From NCBI RefSeq assembly GCF_029392095.1, contig NZ_CP113930.1, positions 992,001 to 1,056,000 of the forward strand: a DNA stretch of 64,000 nucleotides, in the 5' to 3' direction. This DNA comes from Lactobacillus sp. ESL0700 (GTDB lineage Bacteria > Bacillota > Bacilli > Lactobacillales > Lactobacillaceae). Positions 28,254 to 38,038 of the stretch are shown piece after piece. The stretch's first letter is position 1; every line of letters starts with the position of its first letter. The position numbers and the translations under genes were made by a program. The notes under the pieces are model-generated. The model ran no database searches. It had not been told where the DNA came from and saw only the letters and a program-made list of their open reading frames with translations.

Positions 28254-31200
28254 CTAGTCACTCTCTCCTAATTTTTCTTTGATTTTATTAAGCAGTTCTT
28301 TTTTACTTAAATTACTGATTTGATGGTATTTGTTTTCCTTGAGCATAGCGTCAAAAAAGAAGACGTCGCGATAATCGGAATAGGTCAAGGCATTTTGGCC
28401 CTTGCCATACTGATAAGGATTGAGCTTAACTTGCCCCGACAGAATTTGGCTGGAAGCCGCCTTAATTAAATCTTCGTCATACTTTAAAAGCAAGTCGATT
28501 TCATCTTCGGTAAAATCATTTTTATTACTAAAGCTAAAGCCGCCTTTAGCCTTAGACTTAACGCCAGTATAAAGTTCTGAAGCTTGACCCTTTTCTTCAA
28601 GTAGTGGCTCAGCCTTTAATAGTAAATCAGGGTCATTATTAATCAGTCCCGTGTACTTTAGCCGCGTTTTACCATCAAGGGATGGCTGCTTCAGCATTAA
28701 ATCAGTGCCAATCAAGTCTTTACCATTCAGGCGCTCAATTTGTCTGGTAACTGTTTGATAAAAAGCCCCTAATAAGGACAACGGATGATTACCAACAAAG
28801 AAGTCCTGATTTTGCGCTAACACATCAAGATAAGACACCATCTGCAAAGAGATGCCGTTATAAAATAAGCCGAGATTGAACTTTTTCGCTGATGACTTAT
28901 AGTCAATTACTTGCGCCAAAAACTCCCGCTGATCAGAAATTTGCGCAAGATCTACCCGATCCATCTTGCCGCGTAAGTTAACGTAGTGTTCACCTGCTAA
29001 ATTAGGAATCGCAAAGTTCAGACCTTTGACTTTTTCGCCTAGGCCAAAACTTAATTCTGAATATTTGGCCCGCAGTGGTGTTTTTTGCAAAGAACGGTGC
29101 CAATTATTGGCGACTTTAGTTGTCGTTTGGTCTAAACACCTAAATAGGTACTTGTTAAACGGGTCATTCATTAACTGCTGGTATTTAGTCTCATCCTGCA
29201 TTTTTGCCCGCGCCAATTCGAGCAGTCTCTGTAAGGTTGCCTGATCGATTTCTGCTAAGTCGAGCTTTTGCTGGTTTAATTCCTTAACTAACCGATCAAA
29301 GGTCTCATGAAAGTAATTACCAGCTTGGATCACATCAAGCTCATTTTCAAACCGTTTTCTTAGCCGCAAACCATAATTTAAGAAATATTCGTAGGAATTT
29401 TCGTAAAAAGTTTCTAACTGCGAAACCGAAGAATTGAGGTTTTCACCGTATAATTTTTGGGCTAATTCTGGACCAATATCTTCCGGCCGATTATCAAATT
29501 GACTGGCTTCAAGAACCATTGCCGTTTTTTGTGGTAAATACTTTTGCGTCAGGGTTAATAATTGCTGAACCTGAGTCTGCGGCTTATTTTGATTCAAATA
29601 AGTTAAATAACCGAGGCTGGCTTCAGGATTAGTTAAAAATGACAGCAAATCCTGTAATTTATCCGGCAAGTTGTGCTGACTAAATTCGGGCGCACCAGCA
29701 TTTTTCAGTCGTTCATAATAAATTGAGGGCTCAAGCTCCTCATTTGCAGCGTTTAAGACGGGATAAGACAGGTAAACCTTATCTTGGGCCAGCGCAAGCG
29801 ACACGCCAAACTGGTAATTCTGATCTAAATTGCTCAGTTGCTGGCGGTCCTCTAAGTAAGAGTCCTCACCAAACGCTTGACTCAACTTGTCTAAGTTTTC
29901 CGTACTTAAAAAGCCCGGGGTGTTTTGAATTGCGGGCAGATTGTTGCTGGTTGCCCCAATAATGAAGACCTGCTTGTAGCCGCTGGTCTGAATCATCCCC
30001 ATTTCAGACAGGTTGACCGCATCAAGAGTAGACGGAATTTGCGAAAACGTTGCTTCTTTGAAGCCATTGGTTAACACGTAAAAAAAGCTGTCAATGTCGA
30101 ATTTATCGGGATTAATTAATAGATAATCGTGAAGCAAATTGATTAATAAGTCCCAGACCTGTTCGGGCTGCTGCGCCTGTTGCAATTCGCCCTGCTCTTG
30201 AGCATCTTCACGCCATTTTTCCAAACGTTTAGGAACCCCATTTTGGGTTAAAAAGTTAAAGAAAATGGTAACAGCGCGTTGACTATCAGTCTCTTTTTTC
30301 ATTTCAGTAAGTAAGTCTGAAATTCGCTTGACAAAATAATCCTTAAGCTTGCTGATGTTAGCAACTTCATTAGGAATTTTATCTAATCTAATGACTTCCG
30401 CAGCCACATAATTGGTAAAATCGCGGCGCCACAAATTATGGTTAATTCCGTGTGCTAGGACAAAGTTTTCAAGCTCGTCAACATCGTGAATATAGGCGGC
30501 CTCTTCTTGATACCAATCCGGAATTAACAGTCGCGTTTTTAAAATCGCTAGCAAGTTGCTGGTTTGCAGGGGTCTAGTAAGTAGCTGAGCAATATTCTCA
30601 ATCAGCACTACCAAGGGATGGTACTTCATCTCCTGTTGCAGATCATTAAAAAAGGGAATCTGATTTTGCCGCAAAATTGGCGTCAAGTAGGTTTCATATT
30701 CATGCAAATTGGGTGCTAATACCAAAAAATCACGGTAGCGATAATTACTCAGAGCTACTTGCTGGTAAATTGTGCGGGCGACAAAGTAAGCTTCAGCGTA
30801 ACGCGAATCGGCACGCACTAACTGGACCTGATTTATTTTCTCAGGTACGGCAGTTGTTCCCGTCCAAAACTCATTTAGTAACTCACGATTTGATTGCTTA
30901 GGTGCAATTGGCGTTCCAATAACCTGATAATTTAAGTTATGATCATCAAGATAATGCGTTAATTGGCCAATTGTTTTTTGAATAACATAGTCGTAATCGC
31001 CAGCCTCGGCATCAGAATCAATTTGGCCCAGCTTTGTCTTAAAGGCCAAGGTAACATTGCCAGCATGCATCATGAGCAGCTTAATAGTCAGACTTTCTTG
31101 CAGCGAAAAGTGAGAAAAATCGCTGAAATAAAAATCCGTCTTGCCCAAGTCTTTTTTGCTAGCTAATAATTCGTTTAACTGCAGCTGCACTTCATTCTTG

Positions 31201-31730
31201 GTTGAAAACTTATCCGTAATTTCTGTGATAAAGGCATCATAAATAACGCGCAAGTCCGCAATTTTGTTTTTCGTTTCTAAATCTAAATTACTGTCATCAA
31301 GTTCGTCGAGGTCTAAGTTACCCGCCCGCACCTGCAAAATGGTGTCATAGAGCTGCTTGACTAAGCCAGAATTAACAGTAACGTTCTTAAATAAATGCAG
31401 CTGATCACGCTGGTTTTCAATAATTTTTGCCAGCAGCATGGCCGCAGCCGCATCATCTAATTGCGTCGGCAGTCCTTCTTCAGCGTCTTTTAAAAAGTAC
31501 CAGGCTAGTCGTGAAAACGACAAAACCTGCAGATTTTTCACTGATTGCTCAACTTGCTTTTGACTCAGCGCAAGCTTATTTATTGCCCTAATTTCTGTGG
31601 TAAACTTAATATGATTAGGTACAATGATAAAAGTTTCATGTTCTGGCTGGTTTTGATAATTTTCAATTGCTAGTTGCAGAATTTTTTCTTGCAAGGGATC
31701 TGTTTGGCGACCGACTAGAATCTTGATCAT
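28254..31730 (-). CDS. rexB: ATP-dependent nuclease subunit B (RexB)
   Basis: 1158 residues, partner of RexA. The N-terminal position of Walker A reads [13 protein letters not shown], so the P-loop is degenerate, and the C-terminal nuclease keeps [16 protein letters not shown] find only one cysteine (FRCLDQ), so the iron-sulfur staple of Bacillus AddB is absent. This matches the RexB variety of lactic acid bacteria. First gene of rexB-rexA; divergent from the mevalonate operon with about 75 bp between. Confidence 0.95.
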   Translation of the reverse strand: MIKILVGRQTDPLQEKILQLAIENYQNQPEHETFIIVPNHIKFTTEIRAINKLALSQKQVEQSVKNLQVLSFSRLAWYFLKDAEEGLPTQLDDAAAAMLLAKIIENQRDQLHLFKNVTVNSGLVKQLYDTILQVRAGNLDLDELDDSNLDLETKNKIADLRVIYDAFITEITDKFSTKNEVQLQLNELLASKKDLGKTDFYFSDFSHFSLQESLTIKLLMMHAGNVTLAFKTKLGQIDSDAEAGDYDYVIQKTIGQLTHYLDDHNLNYQVIGTPIAPKQSNRELLNEFWTGTTAVPEKINQVQLVRADSRYAEAYFVARTIYQQVALSNYRYRDFLVLAPNLHEYETYLTPILRQNQIPFFNDLQQEMKYHPLVVLIENIAQLLTRPLQTSNLLAILKTRLLIPDWYQEEAAYIHDVDELENFVLAHGINHNLWRRDFTNYVAAEVIRLDKIPNEVANISKLKDYFVKRISDLLTEMKKETDSQRAVTIFFNFLTQNGVPKRLEKWREDAQEQGELQQAQQPEQVWDLLINLLHDYLLINPDKFDIDSFFYVLTNGFKEATFSQIPSTLDAVNLSEMGMIQTSGYKQVFIIGATSNNLPAIQNTPGFLSTENLDKLSQAFGEDSYLEDRQQLSNLDQNYQFGVSLALAQDKVYLSYPVLNAANEELEPSIYYERLKNAGAPEFSQHNLPDKLQDLLSFLTNPEASLGYLTYLNQNKPQTQVQQLLTLTQKYLPQKTAMVLEASQFDNRPEDIGPELAQKLYGENLNSSVSQLETFYENSYEYFLNYGLRLRKRFENELDVIQAGNYFHETFDRLVKELNQQKLDLAEIDQATLQRLLELARAKMQDETKYQQLMNDPFNKYLFRCLDQTTTKVANNWHRSLQKTPLRAKYSELSFGLGEKVKGLNFAIPNLAGEHYVNLRGKMDRVDLAQISDQREFLAQVIDYKSSAKKFNLGLFYNGISLQMVSYLDVLAQNQDFFVGNHPLSLLGAFYQTVTRQIERLNGKDLIGTDLMLKQPSLDGKTRLKYTGLINNDPDLLLKAEPLLEEKGQASELYTGVKSKAKGGFSFSNKNDFTEDEIDLLLKYDEDLIKAASSQILSGQVKLNPYQYGKGQNALTYSDYRDVFFFDAMLKENKYHQISNLSKKELLNKIKEKLGESD

Positions 31731-31805
31731 TTGTTCACTTCTCCTTAGCTAATATTTTAGCATAGGAGCCGCAATTTTTTACTAACATTAAGGATCTTAA
31801 ATAAA

Positions 31806-32714
31806 ATGAAATGTAGTTATTTAGCACATGGCAAAGTTATCCTGATTGGTGAGCACGCAGTTGTTTATGGTTACGATGCCCTTGCCATGCCGATTATGTC
31901 CTTGCAGATTAAAGCTAGTGTTGAACCGAGCTCAACCATGTGGATGGATACTGCTCGCTATCACGGGCCCTTTTTTACTGCGCCAGATGAATATGACGGG
32001 TTAAAATATGTGGTCAAGACAATGCTTACTAAGGCAGATAGTAATGCGCCACTTAAAATCACTTATACCGGTGAAATTCCAACGGAACGTGGTTTCGGTT
32101 CCAGTGCAACCGTTGCTCTGGCCACAACTAAGGCAATGAACGAGTATTTTGCGCTAAACCTGACGGAGAAAGAAATCATGGCGATTACCAACCATGCCGA
32201 AATGATTAATCACGGTAAGGCCTCCGGTCTTGATGCGGCAACTGTTAATTCTGCTAATTTAGTCTTTTTTAACCAAAAAATGGGACCTAAAACGCTCAAT
32301 GCAAAACTGGGAGCCACCTTGCTAATCATGGATACTGGAGAACTTGGTAGCACAAAAGAAGCAGTTAACCAGGTTCACACGCAAATGATTGCCGATCCTG
32401 CTAAAAAGCAAATGATTGCCCAACTAGGACAGTTAGCTACTGCAACTAAAGCGGCATGGCTTAACCAAGATCAAATTCAGGTTGGTCATATTTTTAGTCA
32501 GGCGCAAGCAATTCTGCAGGCGTTTGGGTTAGCCACCACTAAAATTGACCAGCTAGAGAAACTTGCCTTAGCTAATGGGGCTTTAGGCTTTAAATTATCT
32601 GGCAGCGGTCTGGGCGGCATTGTGATTGCTCTATGCCCTAACAGGAAAACAGCGGAAAAAATAGCGACCAGCAGTCAAACGTTAATCACTGGTTCATGGA
32701 TTGAGGAAATTTAA
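31806..32714 (+). CDS. mvaK1: Mevalonate kinase
   Basis: 302-residue GHMP kinase phosphorylating mevalonate at position 5. The N-terminal AHGKVILIGEHAVVYG, the ATP loop PTERGFGSSATVALA and the C-terminal KLSGSGLGGIVIAL are all intact. AAGGAT lies upstream of the ATG. First gene of a four-gene isoprenoid operon; its stop overlaps the mvaD start by one base. Confidence 0.96.
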   Translation: MKCSYLAHGKVILIGEHAVVYGYDALAMPIMSLQIKASVEPSSTMWMDTARYHGPFFTAPDEYDGLKYVVKTMLTKADSNAPLKITYTGEIPTERGFGSSATVALATTKAMNEYFALNLTEKEIMAITNHAEMINHGKASGLDAATVNSANLVFFNQKMGPKTLNAKLGATLLIMDTGELGSTKEAVNQVHTQMIADPAKKQMIAQLGQLATATKAAWLNQDQIQVGHIFSQAQAILQAFGLATTKIDQLEKLALANGALGFKLSGSGLGGIVIALCPNRKTAEKIATSSQTLITGSWIEEI

Positions 32715-33676
32715 TGGCGAAGACAGTTCGAGCACATACAAACATTGCGTTGATTAAATACTGGGGTAAGGCAGACGACCAGCTGCGACTGCCGTTAATG
32801 TCGAGTCTGTCAATGACTCTGGATCAGTTTTATACGGATACTAGAATTACAGCGAGTACAACGGGAAATCATTTTTTCCTTAATAATATTGAACAAACTG
32901 GGAAAAGTGCCCAGCGGGTTTTTGCTTATCTTGAAAAATTGCAACAGCATTTTAACGTGACGGGTTCATTGTCCGTTTATTCGATTAATCACGTACCAAC
33001 AGCCGCAGGCCTAGCCTCATCAAGTTCTGCTTTTGCGGCATTGGCTGGGGCTTTTTGCGCGTACTACGAGTTAGACATTAATCGGCGGCACTTGTCGCGC
33101 CTAGCTCGGCTTGGTTCAGGTTCTGCCAGCCGATCAATCTATGGCGGTTTTGCTATTTGGCAAAAAGGCGTGGATGATGCGACCTCTTATGCCTACGCTT
33201 TAGACGAAAATCCGCAAATGGACTTACACCTTTTGGCAATTGAATTAAATCAGCAGCCTAAAAAATTGTCATCAACTGGTGGGATGAAACAAGCACAATC
33301 TTCGCCCTTTTTTAAGCCGTGGCTGGCGCGTAATGAGCAAGAAATGGCGCAAATGATGTCTGCCATTCAAGAAAATGATTTTACTCGTTTGGGTCAACTG
33401 GCCGAACTTAATGCCAGCGAGATGCACGCAATTAATTTAACAGCGCAGCCTGGCTTTACTTATTTTGAGCCGGACACTGTTGAAGCTATTAAGTTAGTTA
33501 CCCAATTGCGCGCGCGCGGGATTGAATGTTACTACACAATCGATGCCGGCCCCAACGTTAAAGTTCTCTGCCAGTTAAGAAATGTAAAAGATGTGACCAA
33601 TTCATTTGTGTCTGTGTTCAAGAATGCTAAGATAGTAAATGCAAGTTTTGGTCCAGGTATCTCATGCCTGGACTAA
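32714..33676 (+). CDS. mvaD: Diphosphomevalonate decarboxylase
   Basis: 320-residue GHMP-family enzyme converting mevalonate diphosphate to isopentenyl diphosphate with ATP. The typical IALIKYWGKADDQLRLPLMS near the N-terminus and TAAGLASSSSAFAALAGA ATP loop are present, followed by GSGSASRSIYGGFAIWQ and the DAGPNVKVLC segment near the C-terminus. Confidence 0.96.
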   Translation: MAKTVRAHTNIALIKYWGKADDQLRLPLMSSLSMTLDQFYTDTRITASTTGNHFFLNNIEQTGKSAQRVFAYLEKLQQHFNVTGSLSVYSINHVPTAAGLASSSSAFAALAGAFCAYYELDINRRHLSRLARLGSGSASRSIYGGFAIWQKGVDDATSYAYALDENPQMDLHLLAIELNQQPKKLSSTGGMKQAQSSPFFKPWLARNEQEMAQMMSAIQENDFTRLGQLAELNASEMHAINLTAQPGFTYFEPDTVEAIKLVTQLRARGIECYYTIDAGPNVKVLCQLRNVKDVTNSFVSVFKNAKIVNASFGPGISCLD

Positions 33677-33711
33677 TTAGCGTAATTTAATTGATTAGGA
33701 GATTAAATTAA

Positions 33712-34794
33712 TTGATCACAGAACAAGCACCCGGAAAATTATATATTGCTGGTGAATATGCTGTTTTAGAACAAGATTGTCCTGCAATCTTAGTCGCAGT
33801 TAACCAGTTTATTCGGGTTTCAATTACTAAAAGCAAGTCAACAACGGGCCTAATCCACTCCAAGCAGTATTCACAGGACTCAATTCATTGGGTGCGTAAA
33901 GGCGCCAAAATGGTAATTGATAACCGTGACAATCCGTTTGAATATATTTTAGCCGCAATTTCTTATACAGAACGTTACTGTATTGAACAGAATATTAAAA
34001 TGAAGGTTTACGACCTGCACGTTAATTCTGACTTAGATTCAGCTGATGGCAAAAAATACGGCCTGGGTTCCAGTGCGGCGGTTACCGTGGCAACAGTTAA
34101 AGCAATTTTACGCTTTTATAATGTACCTTTTAGCAATGAATTAGTTTATAAATTATCCGCAATTTCGCACTACTCCGTTCAGGGTAATGGCTCTGCCGGT
34201 GATATTGCCGCGAGTGTTTACGGTGGTTGGCTGGCCTACCAAACCTTTGATAAGGCATGGTTGACTAACGAACTGGCTAGCAAGACTTTATCAAGCATTG
34301 TAAATGAAGCATGGCCAGGGTTGAAGATTCAATTGTTGACGCCGCCGGAAGGGATGCGTCTAATGATTGGCTGGAGCCACAAACCAGCATCAACTTCACG
34401 ACTAGTTGATGAAACTAATGCGAATCGTGCTGCCTTAAATGGTGAATATCGTGAATTTTTGCAAGCATCACGCGAATGTGTATTAAAGATGATTACTGGT
34501 TTTGAACAAAATAATATTGCCTTAATTAAAAAGCAAATCCGCGTTAATCGTAGCCTGCTGCAGCATTTTGCTCAAATTAATCAAATTGCAATTGAAATTC
34601 CGCGGCTTTCCAAGTTAATTAACATTGCCGAAGATTTCGGCGGTGCCGCTAAGACTTCTGGTGCTGGCAACGGCGACTGCGGCATTGTAATTGCAGATGA
34701 AACAACTGATGTGGCTGCATTAGAAAGTCAGTGGCAGGAAAATGGCATTCAGCCCCTCAACTTCCACGTTCATCAGGTTAAATTTGCCCAATAG
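33712..34794 (+). CDS. mvaK2: Phosphomevalonate kinase
   Basis: 360-residue GHMP kinase making mevalonate diphosphate. Conserved APGKLYIAGEYAVLE begins at residue 6, and KKYGLGSSAAVTVATVKA is the ATP loop; GAAKTSGAGNGDCGIVI is the C-terminal glycine motif. The start is a TTG at 33712 with GGAGAT eight bases upstream; no ATG is available before the conserved N-terminus. Small gap of 35 nt after mvaD. Confidence 0.95.
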   Translation: MITEQAPGKLYIAGEYAVLEQDCPAILVAVNQFIRVSITKSKSTTGLIHSKQYSQDSIHWVRKGAKMVIDNRDNPFEYILAAISYTERYCIEQNIKMKVYDLHVNSDLDSADGKKYGLGSSAAVTVATVKAILRFYNVPFSNELVYKLSAISHYSVQGNGSAGDIAASVYGGWLAYQTFDKAWLTNELASKTLSSIVNEAWPGLKIQLLTPPEGMRLMIGWSHKPASTSRLVDETNANRAALNGEYREFLQASRECVLKMITGFEQNNIALIKKQIRVNRSLLQHFAQINQIAIEIPRLSKLINIAEDFGGAAKTSGAGNGDCGIVIADETTDVAALESQWQENGIQPLNFHVHQVKFAQ

Positions 34795-34802
34795 GAGAAA
34801 AA

Positions 34803-35819
34803 ATGTCAATCAGATCTAAACGTAAAGAAGAACATTTAACTTTAGCCCAAACTTTTTTTGAACCCGAAAAAGCCAACAGCTTTGACCAAATGCATTTATT
34901 ACGGCCGGCACTGCCAGAAACTCGAGTTGATTTAGAGGCAATTAAAACAACAATGTTTGGTAAAGCGGTTAATGCGCCCTTCTTCATTAACGCGATGACT
35001 GGTGGCTCGCCTAAGTCATTATTGATTAACAAAGAGCTGGGCAAAATTGCTAACCAAACTAAGATTGCTCTTGCTCTTGGTTCAGCCAGTATTTTAGTTA
35101 AAGAACATGTACAATTAGATAGCTTTTTAGTGGCTCGTGAAGCTAATCCTGATGGGATTATTATCGCTAATATTAATGCAAAAACGGCACCTAAAGATGC
35201 CCAAAAAATTGTCAGCGAATTACAGGCTGATGCATTACAGGTACACCTAAATACGGTTCAAGAAATTGCGATGCCTGAAGGTGAACGTGATTTTCGCTGG
35301 CTAGATAATCTTAGAAGTTTACGGCAAGAAATCACTGTTCCAATAATCATTAAGGAAGTTGGCTTTGGCCTTGACCAGTCAGCTATTCAGCTACTAAAAA
35401 ATGAAGGCTTTAAGTGGTTCGATGTTGCTGGTAGTGGTGGCACGAATTTCGCGCAAATTGAAAACGCACGCAACCAAAGTGACCTTTCTTATCTAGAAAC
35501 TTTGGGCTTGCCAACAGTTATTGCAGCAATGATGGCTCAAAAAGAACAAGTTAAACTAATCGTTTCTGGTGGTGTTCGCAATCCTCTGGATGTCTTCAAG
35601 GGTTTATGCCTAGGTGGACAATATGTTGGTATTTCTAACGTCTTTTTGCAAACTATGGAGCAAAATACTCCCGAATATTTATTGCGGACAATTCAAAATT
35701 GGCAGCATGAATTAGCTGGTTTATTAGCCATCTTTGGTCAAAAGGATTTGACTAACTTAGCAAGTATTAAACAGTATTTTGACCTTCCCTTGCATGATTT
35801 AATCACGCAGTTAAGTTAA
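34803..35819 (+). CDS. fni: Type 2 isopentenyl-diphosphate delta-isomerase
   Basis: 338-residue FMN-dependent isomerase of the TIM-barrel (IMP dehydrogenase-like) fold, interconverting IPP and DMAPP. RSKRKEEHLTLAQ at the N-terminus, INAMTGGSPKS, IIIKEVGFGL, DVAGSGGTNFAQIE and VSGGVRNPLDVFKGLCLGG are recognisable phosphate and FMN sites. Last gene of mvaK1-mvaD-mvaK2-fni, 8 nt after mvaK2, with RBS TAGGAG, and ending at a strong terminator. Confidence 0.96.
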   Translation: MSIRSKRKEEHLTLAQTFFEPEKANSFDQMHLLRPALPETRVDLEAIKTTMFGKAVNAPFFINAMTGGSPKSLLINKELGKIANQTKIALALGSASILVKEHVQLDSFLVAREANPDGIIIANINAKTAPKDAQKIVSELQADALQVHLNTVQEIAMPEGERDFRWLDNLRSLRQEITVPIIIKEVGFGLDQSAIQLLKNEGFKWFDVAGSGGTNFAQIENARNQSDLSYLETLGLPTVIAAMMAQKEQVKLIVSGGVRNPLDVFKGLCLGGQYVGISNVFLQTMEQNTPEYLLRTIQNWQHELAGLLAIFGQKDLTNLASIKQYFDLPLHDLITQLS

Positions 35820-35848
35820 AACTTTACATAATTAAAATTATGACAACA

Positions 35849-35886
35849 AAAAAAGGACTATGCGGTAAATCGCATAGTCCTTTTTT
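35849..35886 (+). terminator. Terminator of the mevalonate operon
   Basis: AAAAAAGGACTATGCG and CGCATAGTCCTTTTTT pair over 16 bp around a 6-nt loop. Confidence 0.95.
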
Positions 35887-35901
35887 GCTTTTGGTTCAAA
35901 C

Positions 35902-36030
35902 ATTGCAGCGATTATCTTGGTATTGATAATAGTAGTTAAGCAATTAAGTTTGTTAATTACTTTAATTACCAAGTTAATCAAAGCCTTGAACGAACTAAAA
36001 GCTGCCTGGAATAAATTTAAGGCAAAATAA
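35902..36030 (+). pseudogene. Relic or non-canonical small hydrophobic peptide frame
   Basis: A frame open from 35878 encodes, from 35902, about 42 residues: a strongly hydrophobic helix (IAAIILVLIIVVKQ, then LSLLITLITKLIKAL) followed by a basic amphipathic tail (NELKAAWNKFKAK) and a stop at 36028. This is the shape of type I toxin or holin-like peptides. There is no ATG; TTG codons at 35917 and 35923 have no ribosome binding site, and the frame starts right behind the fni terminator. I treat it as a broken gene or a peptide with an unusual start. Confidence 0.3.
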
Positions 36031-36066
36031 TAACCGCTCTAGTTTGACCAACCCAGCAGTTATTAT
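36027..36066 (+). repeat. Long stem-loop over the peptide stop codon
   Basis: ATAATAACCGCT and AGCAGTTATTAT pair over 12 positions with one mismatch and a 16-nt loop that contains TTGACC, a possible -35 element of the small RNA candidate downstream. Confidence 0.55.
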
Positions 36067-36075
36067 ATTAACCAT

Positions 36076-36145
36076 TGCTAAGTCACCGCTTTTAATGCGG
36101 AAACTCATGTTGAGAAGTCCTGTTAGTTCCAGGACTTCTTTTTCT
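36076..36145 (+). ncRNA. Candidate small RNA of about 70 nt
   Basis: TTGACC (36044-36049), a 16-bp spacer and TATTAA (36066-36071) could form a promoter. The transcript would contain a hairpin CCGC-7 nt-GCGG (36086-36100) and end at a strong terminator, GAAGTCCTG / CAGGACTTC with a T-run (36113-36145). No coding frame with a ribosome binding site is present. The promoter is weak by eye, so the call is tentative. Confidence 0.3.
36113..36145 (+). terminator. Plus-strand terminator in the 36-kb intergenic region
   Basis: AGAAGTCCTG, loop TTAGTT and the matching CAGGACTTCT are followed by TTTTTCTTT. No plus-strand gene directly precedes it, so it must serve the small RNA or peptide locus. Confidence 0.8.
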
Positions 36146-36190
36146 TTACAGCCGTATTGTAGCATTTTTATATTTAAGATTCAATTACGA

Positions 36191-36232
36191 CAAAAGAGCC
36201 GATGTATCAAAAAAACAATCGACTCTTTTTTA
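36191..36232 (-). terminator. Terminator of the flavoprotein operon
   Basis: On the minus strand AAAAGAGTCGAT and ATCGGCTCTTTT pair (one mismatch) with T-rich 3' sequence, directly after the stop of the flavoprotein gene. Confidence 0.8.
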
Positions 36233-36236
36233 ATTA

Positions 36237-38027
36237 TTAATTATTTGAAGCTCCCGAAGTAGTGTCTTCACTGGCATTTTCAGCAGCTTGTGTACCAGCT
36301 ATCCTACCAAAGACAACAGCATTGGTAATACCCATCCCGCAGCCAGGATAAGTCATCCCGCGCCAGCCGCCAGTTGTACTACCAGCAGCGTAGAGATTTT
36401 GAATTGGTTTATTTAAATTATCCAAAACCTCTGCTTTAGGATTAATTGCTAACCCGCCTGCCATATCAGGAGTTGATGGCGCAAGTTTAGCAGCATAATA
36501 AGGTGCCTTAAAGGCAGTGAGGTCTTTTGTCCGACCAAATTCTGAATCAGAGCCTTTTATGACGTCCTGATTCCACTTGGTAATTGTTTGCTTTAAGGTC
36601 TGCGGGTCTAGTCCTATCTGTCCAGCTAAGTCTTCAATCGTATCGGCCTTCTTAAAGTAGCCGTCTTCAACCTCGCGCTTTAAATGTGGCGATGGTGCAG
36701 GTGCTGAAAAGGCTGCAGGCATTTCATTGGCCATACCTTCATCAAACAATAGCCAAACATAACCTTGATCTAAACTTGCAATTTTCTTTGAAGCAAATTC
36801 AAAATACATGTCTTCTCTAAAATGACGTTTAGCATCAGTACCAACCCAAATATAAGGCTTAGTCCAAGCAGTACACAAAGGCCCAATACAAACATTATCA
36901 CCTGATTGTGTGCCGATTGAATTAGCAATTGGCATCCACATATCACGCAATTTGGCACCAATTTCAGCACCCATAGTAATACCATCGCCCATTTGTCTAA
37001 TTGAACCGTAAGACTCACCAACGGCAAAGTCAGGTGCAAAACTCTTGAGTAGTTCCTTATTACGTGAGAAACCAGCAGTTGCTACAATAATACTTTTGCC
37101 CTTAAAATTACCTTTATTTGTGTGAACACCAATTACACAATTATTTTTATCTGTAATTAGATTTTCTGCAGTAATGTTAAAAATGAACTTACTGCCGACT
37201 GCTTCGGCCTTTTCAAATAAAGGCTTAGATAGACCATAGCCACTCTTTTCAACGGTTAAATGAGACCTAGCAGCTGGCTTAGCATAAGCTTTCATAGCTT
37301 GTTCATTACCGATTTCTTGGACTTCTTCAAAGTTAACGCCAACGTCACTGGCTAGCCATTCATAATCCTCTGCACCATGTTCGACAATAGCTTCACGCAT
37401 GCCATCATCTTCATAGCCCTGACCAACTGCTTTTAGATAATTGTCCCAATTTTCTTTAGTATCTTCAATGCCTTGCTGTTTCTGCAAACTTGTACCACCA
37501 CCGGCATTATAATAGCCACCTGACAAGGTCATATCAGATAACATATAACTTGATGTGTATTCTAGACAAAGAACAGACGCACCCTTTTGTCTAGCAGAAA
37601 TTGCGGCTGATAAGCCAGCGGCACCGGCACCAATAATCAAAACATCAGCCTCATCTTCAAAGTTTAATGTGGCAGGATCAAGGTAGCGGTAATCTTGCGT
37701 ATCATCAGTTTTAGTTGTCGTTCTTAAGTCTACCTTCTTGGCAAATGCGCTGCTATCGCCTGCTTTAGATAAAGCATCCCTAACTGCTTTTTCAACAGCT
37801 GTAAATGTAATTGTCGCACCGGTAACTGCATCGATATTGTATGATTGATGTTCAATAATTAGTTCTGGAGCTTTCTTCAAAGCCGCACTGCTAATACCTG
37901 CTGTTTCTTCTTGTTGATCCACATTGACGGCTGCAATCGCACCGTTTTTAACAGTGACAGAAACTTTAACTTCGCCGCGATTTCCCGAACCTGTACCTTG
38001 ATAAGTACCATCTTTTAAATTAGCCAT
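36237..38027 (-). CDS. FAD-dependent reductase with N-terminal FMN-binding domain
   Basis: 596 residues without a signal peptide, so cytosolic. An N-terminal FMN_bind domain (about 1-90) contains DAVTGATITF, the ApbE flavinylation type motif. The fumarate reductase/succinate dehydrogenase-like flavoprotein fold follows, with the FAD site DVLIIGAGAAGLSAAISARQ at about 110-130 and a C-terminal LYAAGSTTGGW and NAVVFGRIAG. The Arg that acts as acid in fumarate reductases (NRLGG) is replaced by TYPGCG. The substrate is therefore not clearly a dicarboxylate; urocanate-, cinnamate- or other enoate-reductase types are possible. Second flavoprotein gene of an AraC-controlled operon, 11 nt after the first. 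Confidence 0.82.
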   Translation of the reverse strand: MANLKDGTYQGTGSGNRGEVKVSVTVKNGAIAAVNVDQQEETAGISSAALKKAPELIIEHQSYNIDAVTGATITFTAVEKAVRDALSKAGDSSAFAKKVDLRTTTKTDDTQDYRYLDPATLNFEDEADVLIIGAGAAGLSAAISARQKGASVLCLEYTSSYMLSDMTLSGGYYNAGGGTSLQKQQGIEDTKENWDNYLKAVGQGYEDDGMREAIVEHGAEDYEWLASDVGVNFEEVQEIGNEQAMKAYAKPAARSHLTVEKSGYGLSKPLFEKAEAVGSKFIFNITAENLITDKNNCVIGVHTNKGNFKGKSIIVATAGFSRNKELLKSFAPDFAVGESYGSIRQMGDGITMGAEIGAKLRDMWMPIANSIGTQSGDNVCIGPLCTAWTKPYIWVGTDAKRHFREDMYFEFASKKIASLDQGYVWLLFDEGMANEMPAAFSAPAPSPHLKREVEDGYFKKADTIEDLAGQIGLDPQTLKQTITKWNQDVIKGSDSEFGRTKDLTAFKAPYYAAKLAPSTPDMAGGLAINPKAEVLDNLNKPIQNLYAAGSTTGGWRGMTYPGCGMGITNAVVFGRIAGTQAAENASEDTTSGASNN

Positions 38028-38038
38028 AATTACCTCCT

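Noticed and set aside
36044..36262. An open frame of 72 codons across the intergenic hairpins
   Set aside because: It runs through two terminators and the adjacent gene end, has no ribosome binding site and its sequence looks like random translation.
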